The translations under genes were made by a program, and so were the position numbers. From contig NC_073694.1 in assembly GCF_029784165.1 (NCBI RefSeq), positions 41,955,006 to 42,019,005 on the forward strand: a DNA stretch of 64,000 bases. Reading direction: 5' to 3'. The notes below the pieces were generated by a model that worked only from the letters and a program-made list of their open reading frames with translations, made no database searches and was not told where the DNA came from. Each line of letters begins with the position of its first letter. Positions within the stretch are counted from its first letter, which is position 1. Origin of the DNA: Wyeomyia smithii. Its lineage: Eukaryota; Arthropoda; Insecta; Diptera; Culicidae. Positions 21,591 to 33,110 of this stretch are shown one piece after another.

Positions 21591-21700
21591 ACGGCTCTCG
21601 CCCTAATTTCGATCTGTTGTCAAAGTCAACACAACGGGCTCATGGACGAATGGTAGAAAGATTCAATGGAGTTATAAAGGAAAAACATGTGTTTTGATAA
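21591..21700 (+). pseudogene. possible LTR-retrotransposon integrase fragment
   Basis: A frame reads SKSTQRAHGRMVERFNGVIK, similar to the (P)Q.(N/H)G.VERFN..(I/L)K block around the catalytic Glu of retroelement integrases. Only about 25 residues are recognisable, with no neighbouring domains. Chance resemblance is possible. Confidence 0.35.
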
Positions 21701-21884
21701 AAAATAGGTTGCATTTAGTGAAAGTAAGTACCAGAAAAATAGAATAAAATGTATAGAAGACATTTGATAGCTGTATTCTCGGTCAATGAGCAAAATACTT
21801 GGAGAAATTTCGATTTTACTACCAATGAAAAAGCGCCAACTCTTGCCATTGGACATGTTTTCAGGTGTCCTATTAAACTACGGT

Positions 21885-21995
21885 TTATAGTCCCGTCGGG
21901 ATGCGGTATATTTTTCCAAATCTGTATCATATTTCCAGTTCGCTTATTTTTCGCTTTCCCTACTGCACACAGTGTCTGCTTAATGAACCCGAAAT
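21885..21995 (+). mobile_element. tRNA-derived SINE family C, copy 3 (body)
   Basis: From GTCCCGTCGGGATGCGG through CCAAATCTGTATCATATTTC to TGCTTAATGAACC. It matches the complement of copies 1 and 2. Most of the tRNA-like head is degenerate. Confidence 0.6.
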
Positions 21996-23019
21996 AGTCC
22001 AAATAGTCTGGATTATCGTAAATCAAATAGATTATCGTCCGTTAGGGAACAAAGTTTTTAGTGAATGCTAGGTAGCTCTAGCCAAAGAAGATTCCTGACT
22101 TCCAGTTTTTTCATACATTTTGCCCACGACACCTTTACAACGGTTAGTGCTACCATCTGATGACTTAAGAGCCAGTTCGCGAGAACCGCAACCACCTTTA
22201 CAAGGGAGGTTGTATCGAGGTTCTCCGATCGGACTGAAACTTTCGTGGTTTGTTTATCTATATAATAGAACAATGTTTTGCATAATGTCAGATTTTTTGA
22301 AAAGGGGTAAGTGGGGTAAAAAAGCACGCCAAAAATTAATGTCCAAAAGTTGCTAAAAACGTAAAATTGTTATAACTTTGTGTAAACTGAATCGATTGTC
22401 ATGAAAATTGGCATGTTTATTCTACTCTATAAAAGCAACAAAATGAAAGTTATTGGAAGTTGCTATCGAGAATACATGATGAGATATTCGCATTTTTCTA
22501 GAAAAATAACGTGATTTTCTCAGCAGTTTTTTTTTGCCAACAGATCTAGGATTAAAATCCAAATAATACGTTTTGTAGTGCAACTTGAGAGCTTTCATTA
22601 GATGTAATCAAAAAATGCGCCGTTATGAAGATGCCTGAGAAAATCCCTTTTTTCTATAACATGTTATTGGCCATCATTTCTAACCCATTGTGCGAGAAGC
22701 GAAACTCCGTTTTGTGTCATTGTTTTTCCATTGAGCTATAATTCTCAGGTTATGTTTGTTTATGCACTAATGCAATAGTTTGCAAAATTTGAAAGGAGAA
22801 GGGGTTTGTGGGGTAAACAGGCTCTTCAAAATCTCATATTTAGAAACTGCTCAAATCGTAAAACAATTACTCTCGGTTTTCATTCGAAGTTACACGATGG
22901 AATGAGAGGTTATTTTTGGAGCCAACAAGAGAATGAACGAATGTCAACAAAGCCACGTGATACTTTTTGTTAAGCCTTTTTTTAATGTGCCCTTTAAAGA
23001 ATTAAATTACAATTAGAAA

Positions 23020-23490
23020 GAAATTTCACCGGAAGATGCTCATAAAGGAATGATTTCACTAGTACACCCTTCTGCAGGAATTAGGCAATTCAAACCGGAA
23101 ATGTATTTATCGGTAGAAAGAATAAAATCGTTTTTCGCTCACTTTTCTACGTCATATAGGCAAAATAAGCTTGAGCTAATACAGACAGTCTGTATAAAAT
23201 AAACAGAAGGTTGAGTTCCGGATCGGAATGTAGCACCAAGGCTTTGCTTTTTTTAAGCTTGAGCTAATACAAGTTAGTAAAGATAAAGCATTGATGTATG
23301 TACGAGAACATCATGAATATTGGTTGGTAATAATGAATCAATCAATTCTCAAACATTGATTTTCATAAGGTTTTTGCTGATACCAGAGCCACAAGAAAAA
23401 ATGCATTCTTTGAAAATGCATTGAGTGCAATTACTAATATGCTAGACGAGTGCTTAGATGATGATAATACAGATTTAAAATAAAGATAAT
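23020..23490 (+). pseudogene. decayed unknown coding sequence in the foldback centre
   Basis: Before the SINE a frame reads KEISPEDAHKGMISLVHPS, QFKPEMYLSVERIKSFF and SYRQNKLELIQ. After the SINE and its TSD the same frame continues KDKALMYVREHHEYWLVI to a stop at 23353. A later frame reads NAFFENALSAITNMLDECLD and ends at TAA near 23483. This looks like the remains of one protein of more than 100 residues. I do not recognise the family. It may be part of the element's transposase. Confidence 0.4.
23184..23254 (+). mobile_element. SINE family B, 5'-truncated copy with 17-bp TSD
   Basis: AAGCTTGAGCTAATACA at 23167-23183 is repeated exactly at 23255-23271. Between them lie 71 bp ending in GTAGCACCAAGGCTTTGC and a T run. 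This is the 3' part of the SINE complete at 57193-57404. Removing it restores an open frame in the host sequence. Confidence 0.9.
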
Positions 23491-24657
23491 GAAATATAGA
23501 TTTTATTTGGTTTTATACTACATTCCCCTTGGTCATTGAATTATTCAAAGGCCATATTAAAAAAAAGTTTAACAAAACGTATCGCAAGGCTTTGTTGGCT
23601 TTCATTCTACCTCTGTTAGCTCCAAAATTAACCTCTCATTTCATCGTGTAACTTCGGGAATAAGCCGACTTTACGGTTTGAGCAGTTCCTGAATACAAGA
23701 ATTGGAAGAGCCGGTTTACCCCACTAACCTCTTTTCCAAAAACCTAAATTTCTGCAAACTTTTGCATTAGTGCATTAGTGCATAAAGAACAAGGACACAA
23801 AACCGGAGTTTCGCTTCTCGCACAATGGGTTCGATATGATGGCCAATAACATGTTCTAGAAAAAAATGGATTTTCTCAGGCATCTTTATAACGGCGCATT
23901 TTTTGAATATATTTAATGAAAGCTCTTGAGTTGCACTACAAAACGTATTATTTGGATTTTAATCCTAGATCAGTTGGCAAGAGAAAAACTGCTGTGAAAA
24001 TCGCCTTATTTCTTTAGAAAAATGCGAATATTTCCTCATGTATTCTCGATAGCAACTTCCAATAACCCTCATTTTGTTGCGTTTATAGAGTAGAATGAAC
24101 ATGCCAATTTTCATGACAATCGATTCAGTTTACACAAAGTTATAATAGTTTTACGTTTTTAGCAATTTTTGGACATCAATTTTTGACGTGCTTTTTTACC
24201 CCACTTACCCCTTTTTAAAAAATCTGACATTTTGCAAAACATTGTTCTATTATATAGATAAACAAACCCTGGAAGTTTCGGTCCAATCGGAGAACCTCGA
24301 AACAAGACCTAGTTGCGGTCTCCGCGAACTGGCTCTAAAAATCGCATAAAACTATGGTTATTAGCAAAACCGATGTATCGTGTATAATCCGCCAGATGAA
24401 AACGAAAACAAGATGGAAGCACCATATGAGGATATTTGAAATTAGATGGCCGCACCGTGCAAGGATATTGAAAATCAGATGGCAGGACCATATAAGAATA
24501 TCGAAGAGAAAGTGCTTCACCTTTTGCCACCTGGCCGTCATTATCAAATTACCAGTATACAAATTAGTTCGACTTTTGTTCACGCGCAGCGACAATCGTG
24601 TCCGCTGTATACTGCAAAAGTCAGGTATCTTGTACTAGTCATCTCTGTTCTAGCATT

Positions 24658-25707
24658 ACGAAATTGTCAAATTACGGTGTTTGCTGAGAAATAGGCCACT
24701 TACCGTGACTTGAATGTTGTGAGCTATGATGTCACATCTAGCATGCAAGCTTCTACGGAACAGGTTTTCTAAAGCTCGATTGAGTGTTGCAAGATGTACT
24801 AGAACGTTCACACCAAAGCATCCGCCAAGCTGTACTACAATAATTGAGCTGCTCAGAATGTAGCGAAGACACAAACCATCAGTTTGGCAAGCTATTACAA
24901 CACAGCTGCGTCTTTCTTGCTCGAAAAATTATTTTCATTGTCAACCATTCAATCTGCTAAAGATTAGAAAATTTTTCTTCGTTATTAAGTAGAAGTTGCA
25001 TAATGGCATAATGAGCATTTAGATGAATCATTTTCAATTATATGAACGCATTGAAGTGGAAAATACAAGCACCATCGCGATACAATAGTTGGTATTTGAC
25101 TAGGGATACCATCTGGTCGAAGTTGGAAATCTGGGCATTTCTGGGCACAAATTCGACTAAGCCATTCTTTTCATCGAAGTATGAGCAAATATAACACTTA
25201 ATATTTGATTAACCCTCTAAAATAAAACATAATGAATATAATAGGCCCAATAGCCTTGAGACGTGCTCTTGGCCGATCAAATAAGGCCGTTACAAATTTT
25301 ATTTTCATTTTATGTCCCCCCCTTCAAAAATCTTGAATATTGGAAGGGGAAGATAAAAAAGCTCAAACCGTTTTGTTCATTTCATTGGTTTTCCGACAGC
25401 ATAAATACTTAATTTAGCAACAAACAAGTCAGGTGACAGCGAGAGTGTCGTCGAAAGGCAAGCGAAATAAATAATAAAAATAATAAAGTGTTATTTTTCA
25501 ACATTTATTTGAGTACAAGTTACAAACGTCATAACTTGCACACAAACTTTGATCAAAGATATTTCTTCTTTATTTCGTCTCGTTGTTATTTATTTTTTGC
25601 CACCCCCTTTGCTAACTTTGATAACCCAAGACATAAAAAGAATTCGAAATTTGTATCAGCCTAAACAAAAAAGTAATACAATATAATACTCTTTCATTTA
25701 CTTAACG
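24658..25707. other. no gene recognised
   Basis: AT-rich DNA without shared repeats or motifs. It includes a run of frames under 75 codons. Confidence 0.4.
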
Positions 25708-25863
25708 TACACTCAGTTTTTTTCACGCGAGGATACGTACCTCGTGGAAAAACGCGTTTCTAAAAAATCCGCGTATAAAAACGCTTAATTAAAAAATCCG
25801 TGTGAAAAAACCGTTAATTCGAAAATCCGTGTAGAAAAACACCTAGTAAAAAATCTGAGTGTA
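25708..25863. mobile_element. small MITE with TACACTCAG ends
   Basis: 156 bp flanked by TACACTCAGTTTTTTT and its inverse AAAAAATCTGAGTGTA. TA at both ends suggests a TA target. The inside is a chain of degenerate units of the type AAAAATCCGTGT(A/G)(A/G)AAAA, about 25-30 bp each. It is similar in design to the elements at 46055-46739 and 54953-55226. Confidence 0.7.
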
Positions 25864-26287
25864 TTTCTGACGATACACTTTCATCAAACCACTTTGAATT
25901 ATTACGCATTAGTAGATACTCTGATTGGTAAGGTAAACTTAAAAATTCAACACACGTAAACTGTTTCAATTTAAATTTAACAAATGCCAGATGCTTACAA
26001 CGAAATTAAATATCTCAAGAAAATCAGGACAAATGCTAAAATATAACAAATAAATCAGGACACCCAAATAGGACTTTAAAACCAGGACATGTCATGCTAA
26101 ATCAGGTCGGATGGTATTCCTATATTTGATTGCTATTTACTTTGATTAGTCTTAGTTTTTACACACTTCTAAGCAACATCCCATATGTTTACACATTTAG
26201 AAAATACTTATTACAGATTTGTAGTCATTTTCAAAATCCAAATTCACCTTGTACGGTTTTGATCTGAATTATTATTAATATTTTTTG
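25864..26287. other. no gene recognised
   Basis: AT-rich. The segment GAAAATCAGGACAAATGC with following AATCAGGACA repeats (26020-26110) is weakly repetitive. Confidence 0.35.
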
Positions 26288-26302
26288 TAGAGAGTGAAAT
26301 TG

Positions 26303-26562
26303 TGGTCCCCGTGGCTCTGTGGTTAGCGATGTCGGTTGGCTAGCTCTTCCACACGATTGTGATATCGGGTTCGATTCCCGATCGAGTCGAAGATCTTTTC
26401 GAGTTGGAAATTTTCTCGACTCAGCACTGGGGCACGGTGTATCGTTGTACTTATCCTACACATGCAAAAATGTGCCGAAAATAATATCGATAAGGAATTC
26501 TCTCAACTAATCTAGTTGATCGAGACCGCTATTAGCCCCAAGGCTAAGCTTGCGATATTGTT
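26303..26562 (+). mobile_element. tRNA-derived SINE family A, complete copy with 15-bp TSD
   Basis: TAGAGAGTGAAATTG at 26288-26302 is repeated exactly at 26563-26577. The 260-bp body starts with a tRNA-like head: A box TGGTTAGCGATGTCGG and B box GGGTTCGATTCCCG. A unique body and the tail GCGATATTGTTT follow. A second copy is split at 52169-52294 and 55317-55460. The head is not a functional tRNA because the acceptor stem is absent. RNA polymerase III transcription is expected from the boxes. Confidence 0.9.
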
Positions 26563-26577
26563 TAGAGAGTGAAATTG

Positions 26578-27358
26578 ACCCCTCAAAAAGAAATCCTCTG
26601 TGATAAATATCACTAACACCTACTTCCGTGATCTATTCAGGAAAAGAATCAAATCACCCTATACGTGGATGAATGCGCATGAACCCAGATTAAAATTAAT
26701 GAATCTTTTAGTTAGTTGAGTTACATCGTAATCAAATTAGGTGACAAACCAATCGAGTCACACTCGAATCATGAAAATTAATTTTAAATTCATTTTGTAA
26801 AATTCTCCACAACCAAAGTTTTCACCTCATTCCATTAAACGGACCAGAATCAGGCAAACGATGCGAAAACCACCTGAACCGCGTTGCTAGTCCTGTAGGT
26901 ACAGTAGGGGCAGTAGAATTTAAACAACCAACCGCACTGCAACAAACAACAGACCGACCGCCACGGGCCCGAAACTAAAACAACAAAATAATCAATAAAC
27001 CACACCGCGCGCTGTGACCGCGTCAAGTGTCCCTCCGTGCACTCGACGTCCTTCTGTTTCTTCCGTGCTCGAATACACTTGCTCTGGTCGGATATTGAAG
27101 GTAAATGCAATATTTTTCACCGCGTGGCATCCACTTCAGACCACAAAAGAACTGCATTGTTCGTACCGCTGGGCGTCAAGTATTTAATATTCCGCTAGTA
27201 ATGTTATCGGGTGTGGCGCAATACTTTCCAGCGAGTCCTTCAGCACACTTGGCCGAGTGATATTGAAACTTCCGCAGTTCTACTGTGGTGAGGCCCGAAA
27301 ATGAGCCGTAACAAATGTTTGATAAGGGCAATAGGCGGCTGTTGACACTCGTACTTAC
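26578..27358. other. GC-richer single-copy-looking DNA, no confirmed gene
   Basis: From about 26850 the sequence becomes GC-richer with more CpG and shows no repeat shared within the window. It would be intron for the possible minus-strand exon at 27359. No further exon was found. Confidence 0.35.
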
Positions 27359-27563
27359 GCTGTAACAGCAGCTTGGAGGGTTCGTCCTCGTCATCATCGA
27401 ACAACTTCTTTTGATTTCCGAACTCACCCGCGCGGCGGCCGGATGGAGAAAATATGCGCCCACGAATAAATGAATCCCAAATGAGCAAATAAAATGCCGT
27501 GGCCGTACGTGGTTTGAAGGGCGGTAGTACGGAATTGCCCTGCTTCACTAGTCGTGTTTTCAA
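27359..27563 (-). CDS. possible host exon, product unknown
   Basis: On the minus strand a frame is open from an ATG at 27563 through FGNQKKLFDDDEDEPSKLLL and reaches a strong splice donor, C|GTAAGT, at 27359/27358. The acidic DDDEDE stretch, the fitting phase and the CpG-rich surroundings favour a real exon. The true upstream edge is unclear: the first 40 residues may be 5' UTR or intron, and another GTGAGT lies at about 27421-27426. No family was recognised. Confidence 0.3.
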
Positions 27564-29410
27564 TGGATTTATGAGTTTTTGGGCTGCTGTCTTTCGAAAG
27601 GGATTACCGTCTCAGGGGCGGGCGGGCGCGGGTGAACGGGAACATGGAACCGATGAAACGAGCAGTATTAAATTTCATCATGTTTGTTTTCGCGCTGTGA
27701 CTTTGCTGTAAGATGAGCTTCGCACAGTGTGATGCTGGCTAAAGTGCGCTAATAAATGCCGTAGTAGAACCATTCGGTAGTTGAGAGTTTTTCTAATAAC
27801 TTGGCAAATAATGTTTTCTGTGCTGGTGAGGGTTGCTTTTTTATAGTTGATTGTAGATTGCAAAATGGCTGTAGGAAGTATAGATAATAATGTCATGAAA
27901 TCATAAAATCGTGAATTAATTTATACAATTTAATAGTTACGGATCTAAACTTATAATTTCTAATAAATTGTTTGTGGTTTGAAAAATTTCGTTCAAATTT
28001 TAGTAGTGAATTTATTTTTAACATAATTTTATTATTTGAGTTCATCATCATTATTTCATTTTGTAAATGTTATTACTTGCGCAGGATATTGACTGACGCT
28101 ACTTTATTTTTAGAATAATCATTCTGTGTTTATTCAACGACAGTATACCAACATTTGAATCGACATCATAGCATGACACATCATCTTCAGATTTGATCCT
28201 CATACGCTCCGCGTATTCGCTATGCTATCAATCAGAACATCGGCACCGCTGCTGCTGCCATGTGGACCATTTTTAACGAAGCTGCTCATTATTTGGCTTT
28301 TCCCCCGGACAGTTTGACGACAAACGGGGTTCCACCGTCATCTCCAGAGCGCTGAACGCTTCTCGACCCAGGGCGGGAGACTATCGTCGTTACTCTTAAT
28401 TAGCTTTGATCAAATAGAACTGCTCGCTCATTAAAGTGAGTGCTCCGGCTTAGGCTGGGCTTCAGCCAATTAGACTGATAGCTGATAGAAGTTCTCCTGC
28501 GCAGACAACAATGGGAACGCAACGGCGGCGGTGGTGTAACGAAAGAAAGAACGATGTCTGTCGATATGCTTATTTAAGTTCTGCGGGCCAATTTGATGAG
28601 TTGAAAGTGGAGGAAGAGTTACCAGGTACGATTGCGAGAGCAAAATGTAAACGGTTAGATCATAATCGACCGTGTAATGCTTTAATCGGTTAAGAATCAG
28701 TGAATGAGCTAAGGGCGCCACGTGCTTGTAATAATAGGAAAAGGAGCAGTTGAAATAAATGAAATCATCGACTATTCGTCCATTTTCACTATAATAATAA
28801 ACTTCGATTTACTAATGTCACACCGACCGGCACCGTTGTTACCAATCAAATCAACGCGCCAACGCTCCTGGTGCCTTTGTTTGCGCTTTCACTTTGAGAT
28901 TTGCAGCGGCGCGGATTTTGGTTTCGTTGGAAAAGCACTGCTAATTAAAATGAATATTCCCAGAAGCATTGTGCGAAATACGCCTTCGTTTGATGCCCGC
29001 TGATTTGTTGAAGCTTATACGCAGGATTCCCCAGCATCAGTAGGCAGCCCCTTGGAGCTACTGTGACAATTACGCTGGCTAAGCTTCTGCAGCCCGCAAA
29101 TACACAAACACTCATATTGCAGCAGCTGCATTATAACTCAATTCGAAAGAGAACCAGTGGTTCGAAATGGATTTGAATTCGAGATTACGTGGCCCTATCC
29201 AGGGAATTACTAATCGTCTAGTTTCGATAACAACAACGAAAATCCAATTAAGGATAATGATTATTCTTTTTGTTACCATCATCGAAAGGGTCAATAAGTA
29301 TTTGACTTCCGCTAACAACATTTTATAAAATAAATTAATTATGAATGACAAAGTTTTGGACAGTCATACCCAATCACCTCGAACTTTGAACCACCGGGAT
29401 CGGAGTATAA
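27564..29410. other. no gene recognised; locally GC-rich
   Basis: The stretch 27600-27660 (GGGGCGGGCGGGCGCGGG) and 28200-28400 plus 28800-29100 are GC-richer and not repetitive. They could be promoter, intronic or conserved non-coding DNA of a nearby gene. Short frames here lack motifs. Confidence 0.35.
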
Positions 29411-29429
29411 TCTAGAGATGACGTCCTCA

Positions 29430-29810
29430 TTGTGGTTAATTGTTAAAAGTACTTTTGGCGGAACTGTCGTCTGTCATTCCGGCAGCGTTAAATCAGATCA
29501 GCTACCGATGTTGTTTGACTTGGCAACTCATATCATGGTCAACTTTCACAAGCGTACCAGGATATACAAATATCTCAACCTCTTTGATGTGTTCCTAATC
29601 CAACTCCAACTCAGTGCCAACTCCAGCATTCTCACTCTTCATGTAATTTGTTCTGGCAAAGTCCATGAAAAGTCCAACCAATTTTACTTCCCGCTTAAAA
29701 GGCTTAAGATCCTCTTCCATAGTCCTGATAACAATCCAATTCATTTAGATGTCACCCAAATTGTGAGTTCGTTCCCCCAGCTTCAGTCCATCCAATGTCA
29801 CTAAAACGAC
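29430..29810 (-). pseudogene. RTE-like LINE reverse transcriptase fragment
   Basis: The minus-strand translation reads FMDFARTNYMKS, AGVGTELELD, stop, then EHIKEVEIFVYPGTLVKVDH and DMSCQVKQ. In this LINE family the RT palm end reads ...NV.KTKYM, then a V..EFVYLGTLV.CD.D.S block, so position and order fit. The plus-strand 128-codon frame here is only its shadow. One stop near 29590 and altered residues show decay. Confidence 0.7.
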
Positions 29811-31420
29811 TGATGTCTCAGTCGCAATTAGTGTTCATGATCTTGAACCCTTTAGAATCATTTGAATCAGTATAATTAGTTTCGTCAGTAAACCATGTTT
29901 CGCTTAACTTATCCGTACGCCACATTGAAATTTATGACTGCAAGCTATATTCTCGAAATCTATCTAGTAGCTAAGAAATCCTCCCGAAAAATAGCTCGAC
30001 ACTCGTCGGCAAATAACTGCGTTAACGCGTCCTCAATCTGAAGCGCGTATAAGAAGACAGAAGAAATGCGCATTGTAATGTTTCGATAGCTGCTACAATA
30101 GATACAATGACTTTTCTCGCACATAGGGAAAATGAACCTCTCAACAAGTTCTCCAGCCTTCCTCTCTTCCTTGCAGCCTTATCGTTTTCCAGTTCTCTAA
30201 TAATATTTTCTTCGCAGTACACCTAAAAAAAACAATCATTTCTGTATGGACTTATCACTGCGACATAAACTTTGATGTATTGAAGCGGTTCGCAACCTTT
30301 TTTTTGCTCACGAACCACTTAGCGCTATTTTTTTTTTTTCAAATCAATTGTACCCCCCTGGGAGGGAGAAAAGGATACGAAGCTGCGTGAGTGTCAAAAT
30401 GAACCAGAATGAGCTGTCATCGATTGTCAATTTGAACCAAGGAAAAAAAAGCATTTTTTGCGATGAGTATTGTTATCACTGATACCTTTCAGTTGCTCGA
30501 AAAAATATTCATCGCAAACAGTTTTTGCATTCATTGTTATTTCACAAAATATTTTGGTTTGTTTTTACGTTGTAACAGATTAATCCCGGCTGCCAGCCGA
30601 GAAGAACGCGAAACTTACAAAACGATACTGAAACCGCGTTGCCTTCTATGATGTTTGGGCCGGAAGTATCCTGTACACCGTGAATCGGTAACAGAAGGGG
30701 AAACAGTCCCAAATACTAAATCAAAACGGAACTCAACGGAAAATGCGAGACCGCCCTTCTGACCTAAACAACCTCGACCAAGTGTGTAGGATACATATGA
30801 TGTGAATTAATTCTAATAGTTCTTTTCTGACCTTAACTCGCAACATCAGTTGCTTGTTTCGACGGAATCGACGACAGGAGACGCTGGCACATGTTGTTTA
30901 AGGTGCGTTGACGCTGACGCTGCAATGGCCAATAGTTCCACTACCGGGCCCAAATTCGTCCGGATGACCGACTGTCGATGCTGGTTGCACGGATATCGAA
31001 CTAAGCCGATTACACAACGTGAACGCCAAAAGTGTTGAAAACGCGTTCGACAAACCTGTCCTTCGTCAGGACCGCTAAGCAATAGATGTTATCGACGGAC
31101 CAACAAGCCAGTTGGCCACGTGGCGTGATGGACGGATTTGGTTCTAAGTAACCGCTCGCCGCACTGCGTGTTCAAGCCGATAGCAGTGGGAGCTAGCGCG
31201 ATGGCGCCAAAGGTAATCAGGAACCGATGCACGTGGTCTACAAAAACCACAGAAGGTCGCAAAATGAATCTGTGTGTCGGACTGGCAGTTTATCGTATCG
31301 CTGATGTTGTCACGCCACGTTGAGGATGCTGCTACGACCTGTCCGGAATAAAAACCTTCGTTCGAAGGCTTTGATCTTCGAACGACAATGATTGGCATTA
31401 GGTCATGCCGGTTTTGTGAA
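29811..31420. other. no gene recognised
   Basis: Includes T-rich tracts near 30300-30340 and a GC-richer part from 30570 to 31400. Short peptides here match no family I recognise. The 30820-31420 part may be the decayed interior of the BEL/Pao-like element that follows on the minus strand. Confidence 0.35.
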
Positions 31421-32246
31421 TAGCACTTTTACCTTATTGCTCTGGGTGAATTACACTACACCCGCCGGTATGGTGGCACTTTTCGCTTGCCTCTGAGGCC
31501 ATTTATTTATAAACGTTAAATTGAACTTTTCTCCACTAATTGCACCTTGTACTTATTATCTTCTCTTGTTAGCTTTACTTGTAATCACTTTGTACGCCAA
31601 CTAAATTTCGTCTGTCTAACTTGGAGGTCGATCTGCGAATGATCTGGTGTCGCTCTGATCGATCTATATTGACCGCCGAGTTCTTCGGCGATATCCTGCG
31701 CCAGCATGTGTCGCCTTCTAAATGGCTGGATCAGATTACCGCTTTGAGAGGTCTTGAGAGGAATTCTTTGCTCACGGCAAAGGATCAACCGGTTCGCGTG
31801 GATTGGTTGTTGTCTAGGCTAAAAGTCGACCTACCTTAGGGGTGTCGAGTTAAACTTAAGCGTTTCGAGTTTAGTTCGTAACTCTTCCAACGCTTCGCTA
31901 CGCGTGCGGTTACAACGTAAAATATAAATTTCATAAGCTTAAACTAATAATCATGCTAGCGTACTTAGATTATTATACTTGCGCTTCTCTGGAATTAAGG
32001 CTTTGGTTACAATTTCGAACTACGGTCGAACTCAAAACTCTGAAAAAGCTTTTATACAACGGCAAATTGAAACAAACACAGACTTGACAGAAAAATTAGT
32101 CTGTCAAATTTACACATTATTCGCGTTGAAAAAGATTTTGAAGGCTGTTCGCTCTTATGTGAGCTCTCATATGTAATTGTCAAAATGTGCGTAATGACAA
32201 AAGCAAAAATATTTCCTTCCTTCTTTTTCGCACACAAAAAATAACA
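31421..32246 (-). mobile_element. possible BEL/Pao-type LTR and leader, decayed
   Basis: On the minus strand an LTR-like start TGTTATTTTTTGTG near 32246 is followed by a TATAAAAG box near 32055. A leader then leads to ATG GCC TCA GAG near 31493, reading MASEASEKCHHTGGC before a stop. BEL/Pao Gag proteins of mosquitoes often begin with a short basic stretch and a Cys-rich finger, which this faintly resembles. A second LTR, a primer-binding site and pol were not found. Treat as tentative. Confidence 0.3.
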
Positions 32247-32879
32247 GGAGGGTTGTTGCAAAGCCACGACCGCAAGGTTGAAGTAGAATACTTTTACAAG
32301 AAAGATAACCCGGATGCTTGCGTGTCAGTCATTTTTTCTAGAAAATAAACGTTGACTAATCTAATCAATCGAATTTTGCGCTTCAACAAGGATTGACCAT
32401 TTTCAATAATATAGTAAGTTGCTTGTCATGGTTGGGGCTTGACAATTTTTAAATTTTGAGATGAAATTTTTTCGGATGTCGTGCTCATGACTGAAGGAAA
32501 AGATAATTCAGTACGTTCTGAGACGCGGAAATAAAGTAAAATTTATAACGTTTACAAATTTAAAAATGTAAATTAACTCAAGAGAAAACATAACGGCGTA
32601 ATCATCAGGTTTTTATTTCATCCTGAAAAGGATTTGTTTGTATTGTATGTTGTTCAATTTAGTATCGGATAAGATGCCGATTACATCTTTGCGTTTTCAC
32701 TGACAGTGCGAACAAAGTATTCGTTGTGATAAAGTAAACAGTGAAATGCTGATATAACACTCAAAATTAGACGGCTCACGTGTTGTCAAAATGAGTCGAC
32801 TTTTCATTGAATGCATTTACTAGTGCCCACTATCGCACAGAGACTGCATTTCAATAAAGTGCCTCACTGCATCAGCCGC
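32247..32879. other. no gene recognised
   Basis: AT-rich. The phrase GGCTTGACAATTTT near 32446 has relatives at about 1982 and 33280, suggesting scattered pieces of one old repeat. Confidence 0.35.
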
Positions 32880-33110
32880 TATCGATGCTGAGATCCACTG
32901 CAACTAGTGCGCTATCCATAGCCATGCCACAGTTGAAGCCGCTATACGCTACCATTGGTATCCACTGCTCCTGCATCAGCTGGTCCAGCTGCTATCGTTG
33001 CTGGAATCCGCTGCAACTAGTGCGCTATCCATTGCTACGCCACAGCTGCGGCGGCTTTCCGCCTTCGCTGATATCCACTGCACTGCTAGTGCTGCTGCTA
33101 AGGGAGGACG
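32880..33110. repeat. imperfect tandem duplication, unit about 116 bp
   Basis: CGCTGCAACTAGTGCGCTATCCAT-type sequence occurs in both halves (about 32900 and 33010), followed by GCCACAG(T/C)TG and preceded by GCTATCG(A/T)TGCTG. The two halves are divergent. Open frames across it are short. Confidence 0.55.

Larger units (their letters stand above)
22169..24335. mobile_element. foldback element with about 800-bp inverted arms
   Basis: The left arm (22169 to about 23007) and right arm (about 23530 to 24335) are imperfect reverse complements over their whole length. They start GAGCCAGTTCGCGAGAACC at the left and end CCGCGAACTGGCTC at the right. Both arms contain GGGGTAAGTGGGGTAAAAAA and TTGTGCGAGAAGCGAAACTCC-type blocks in mirror order. 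TTAA precedes the left end and TAAA follows the right, so the TSD may be TTAA or TA. The roughly 520-bp centre holds decayed coding-like sequence and a SINE. The superfamily is not recognised. Confidence 0.75.
22085..24657. mobile_element. MITE family M1, copy carrying a foldback insertion
   Basis: The left piece (22085-22168) and right piece (24336-24657) together equal the reverse complement of the MITE at 20493-20915. They meet at the position GACTTAAATTCGC of the empty copy. The insert at 22169-24335 accounts for the gap. The right piece includes the terminal CTTGTACTAGTCATCTCTG. Confidence 0.7.

Noticed and set aside
21591..21700. Confident retroviral-type integrase
   Set aside because: Only about 25 residues resemble the block; no HHCC finger or other catalytic residues nearby. 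Kept only as a weak feature.
26303..26390. tRNA gene
   Set aside because: A and B boxes are present but there is no pairing acceptor stem, and a SINE body with TSDs follows. The same applies at 18440-18525, 21160-21240, 52169-52260, 57200-57265 and 63440-63505.
29418..29804. 128-codon plus-strand gene
   Set aside because: The opposite strand reads as a LINE reverse transcriptase with family motifs, so the plus frame is its shadow.
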